Positions 63,863-64,000 of a stretch of DNA of 64,000 bases are shown here, one piece after another (the stretch's first letter is position 1; every line of letters starts with the position of its first letter). The notes beneath the pieces were generated by a model that saw nothing but the letters and a program-made list of their open reading frames with translations, made no database searches and was not told the DNA's origin. Origin of the DNA: Brevirhabdus sp. GTDB taxonomy: Bacteria; Pseudomonadota; Alphaproteobacteria; Rhodobacterales; Rhodobacteraceae. The DNA lies in assembly GCA_024637315.1 (NCBI GenBank), contig JAGXFH010000082.1:62001-126000 (forward strand), read 5' to 3'. The translations under genes and the position numbers were made by a program.

Positions 63863-63879
63863 TGTCCACATGTGGACAC
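63862..63879. repeat. 18-bp perfect palindrome after pheS
   Basis: GTGTCCACATGTGGACAC is perfectly self-complementary and begins on the last base of the pheS stop codon. It has no loop or T-run, so it looks more like a dimeric protein-binding site than a terminator. The 85 bases after it are AT-richer than the rest of the window. Confidence 0.6.
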
Positions 63880-63965
63880 ATGGTCAAGGTATTGGAATTG
63901 TTGATGATAGCGGTAATACGTTCACACAATATTAACCAAATGACCGCGAAAAGGCGGACCAGTGC

Positions 63966-64000
63966 ATGATTGAAGAGCTGAGGGGAAGATACCCCGACGC
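63966..64000 (+). CDS. possible start of a gene cut by the window edge
   Basis: An ATG at 63966 opens MIEELRGRYPDA and runs off the window end. It follows an AT-rich stretch and a palindrome. No strong ribosome site is visible, and the product is not recognisable from 12 residues. Confidence 0.3.
   Translation, partial: MIEELRGRYPD

Overview
The window is about 64 kb of GC-rich chromosomal DNA from an alphaproteobacterium, most likely a member of the Rhodobacteraceae. The support is a large set of family-typical genes: the L-malyl-CoA/beta-methylmalyl-CoA lyase of the ethylmalonyl-CoA pathway, PHB genes (phaA, phaB, phasin), the alphaproteobacterial low-complexity protein TIGR02302, DUF1244, DUF2007 and DUF465 proteins, ETF-QO, and the tlpA/argH/lipoprotein/DUF2834/lysA/TIGR02302/ftsEX block. 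No rRNA, tRNA, CRISPR array, intact insertion sequence or prophage was seen.

Layout. 0-1 kb: AzlCD exporter. 1.1-5.2 kb: molybdenum cofactor operon (fdhD, mobA, mobB and a moeA fused to an RNase H-like domain), with stop/start overlaps between genes. 5.3-8.3 kb: three-gene catabolic operon (PLP lyase, M24 hydrolase, Asp/Glu-racemase-like protein). 8.3-16.8 kb: housekeeping genes (unknown membrane protein, greA, ETF-QO, TPR lipoprotein-like protein, ispE, long-chain prenyl diphosphate synthase, methyltransferase). 16.8-25.3 kb: DMT exporter, phaA/phaB, EAL protein, tag, tlpA, argH and a phasin. 25.5-34.2 kb: lysA, TIGR02302 protein, zinc-ribbon protein, ftsE, ftsX, plsC-like gene, accA. 34.3-40.6 kb: oligopeptide-type ABC importer followed by a frameshifted membrane dipeptidase.

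40.6-53.0 kb is the most interesting accessory region, a sugar-catabolism island. It holds an aldose dehydrogenase and lactonase pair, a BtpA/SgcQ-like protein next to an M42/SgcX-like hydrolase, an FGGY kinase, a complete sugar ABC importer, a FucU-type mutarotase and a PfkB kinase. The SgcQ-SgcX pairing is otherwise known to me from the uncharacterised sgc operon of E. coli; here it is joined to an ABC importer and an FGGY kinase. No regulator gene is intact in the island.

53-58 kb: mcl1, then a D-amino-acid locus in which dgcN is a degraded remnant while dgcA and a D-amino-acid transaminase are intact. A small membrane ORF, an SDR lacking the usual YxxxK motif and a broken LysR gene follow. 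58-64 kb: DUF1244, N-formylglutamate amidohydrolase, pyk, rpmI-rplT with a clear promoter and terminator, a YrbL-like gene, and pheS. The right edge is AT-richer, with an 18-bp perfect palindrome directly after pheS.

Four degraded or frameshifted genes (PPOX remnant at 32.9 kb, membrane dipeptidase at 39.5 kb, dgcN at 54.2 kb, lysR at 57.7 kb) suggest ongoing loss of peripheral nitrogen and peptide metabolism, unless some are sequencing errors. phaA and phaB make 3-hydroxybutyryl-CoA, which feeds both PHB and the ethylmalonyl-CoA pathway that uses mcl1; the accA product supplies malonyl-CoA, and ETF-QO links acyl-CoA oxidation to the quinone pool.
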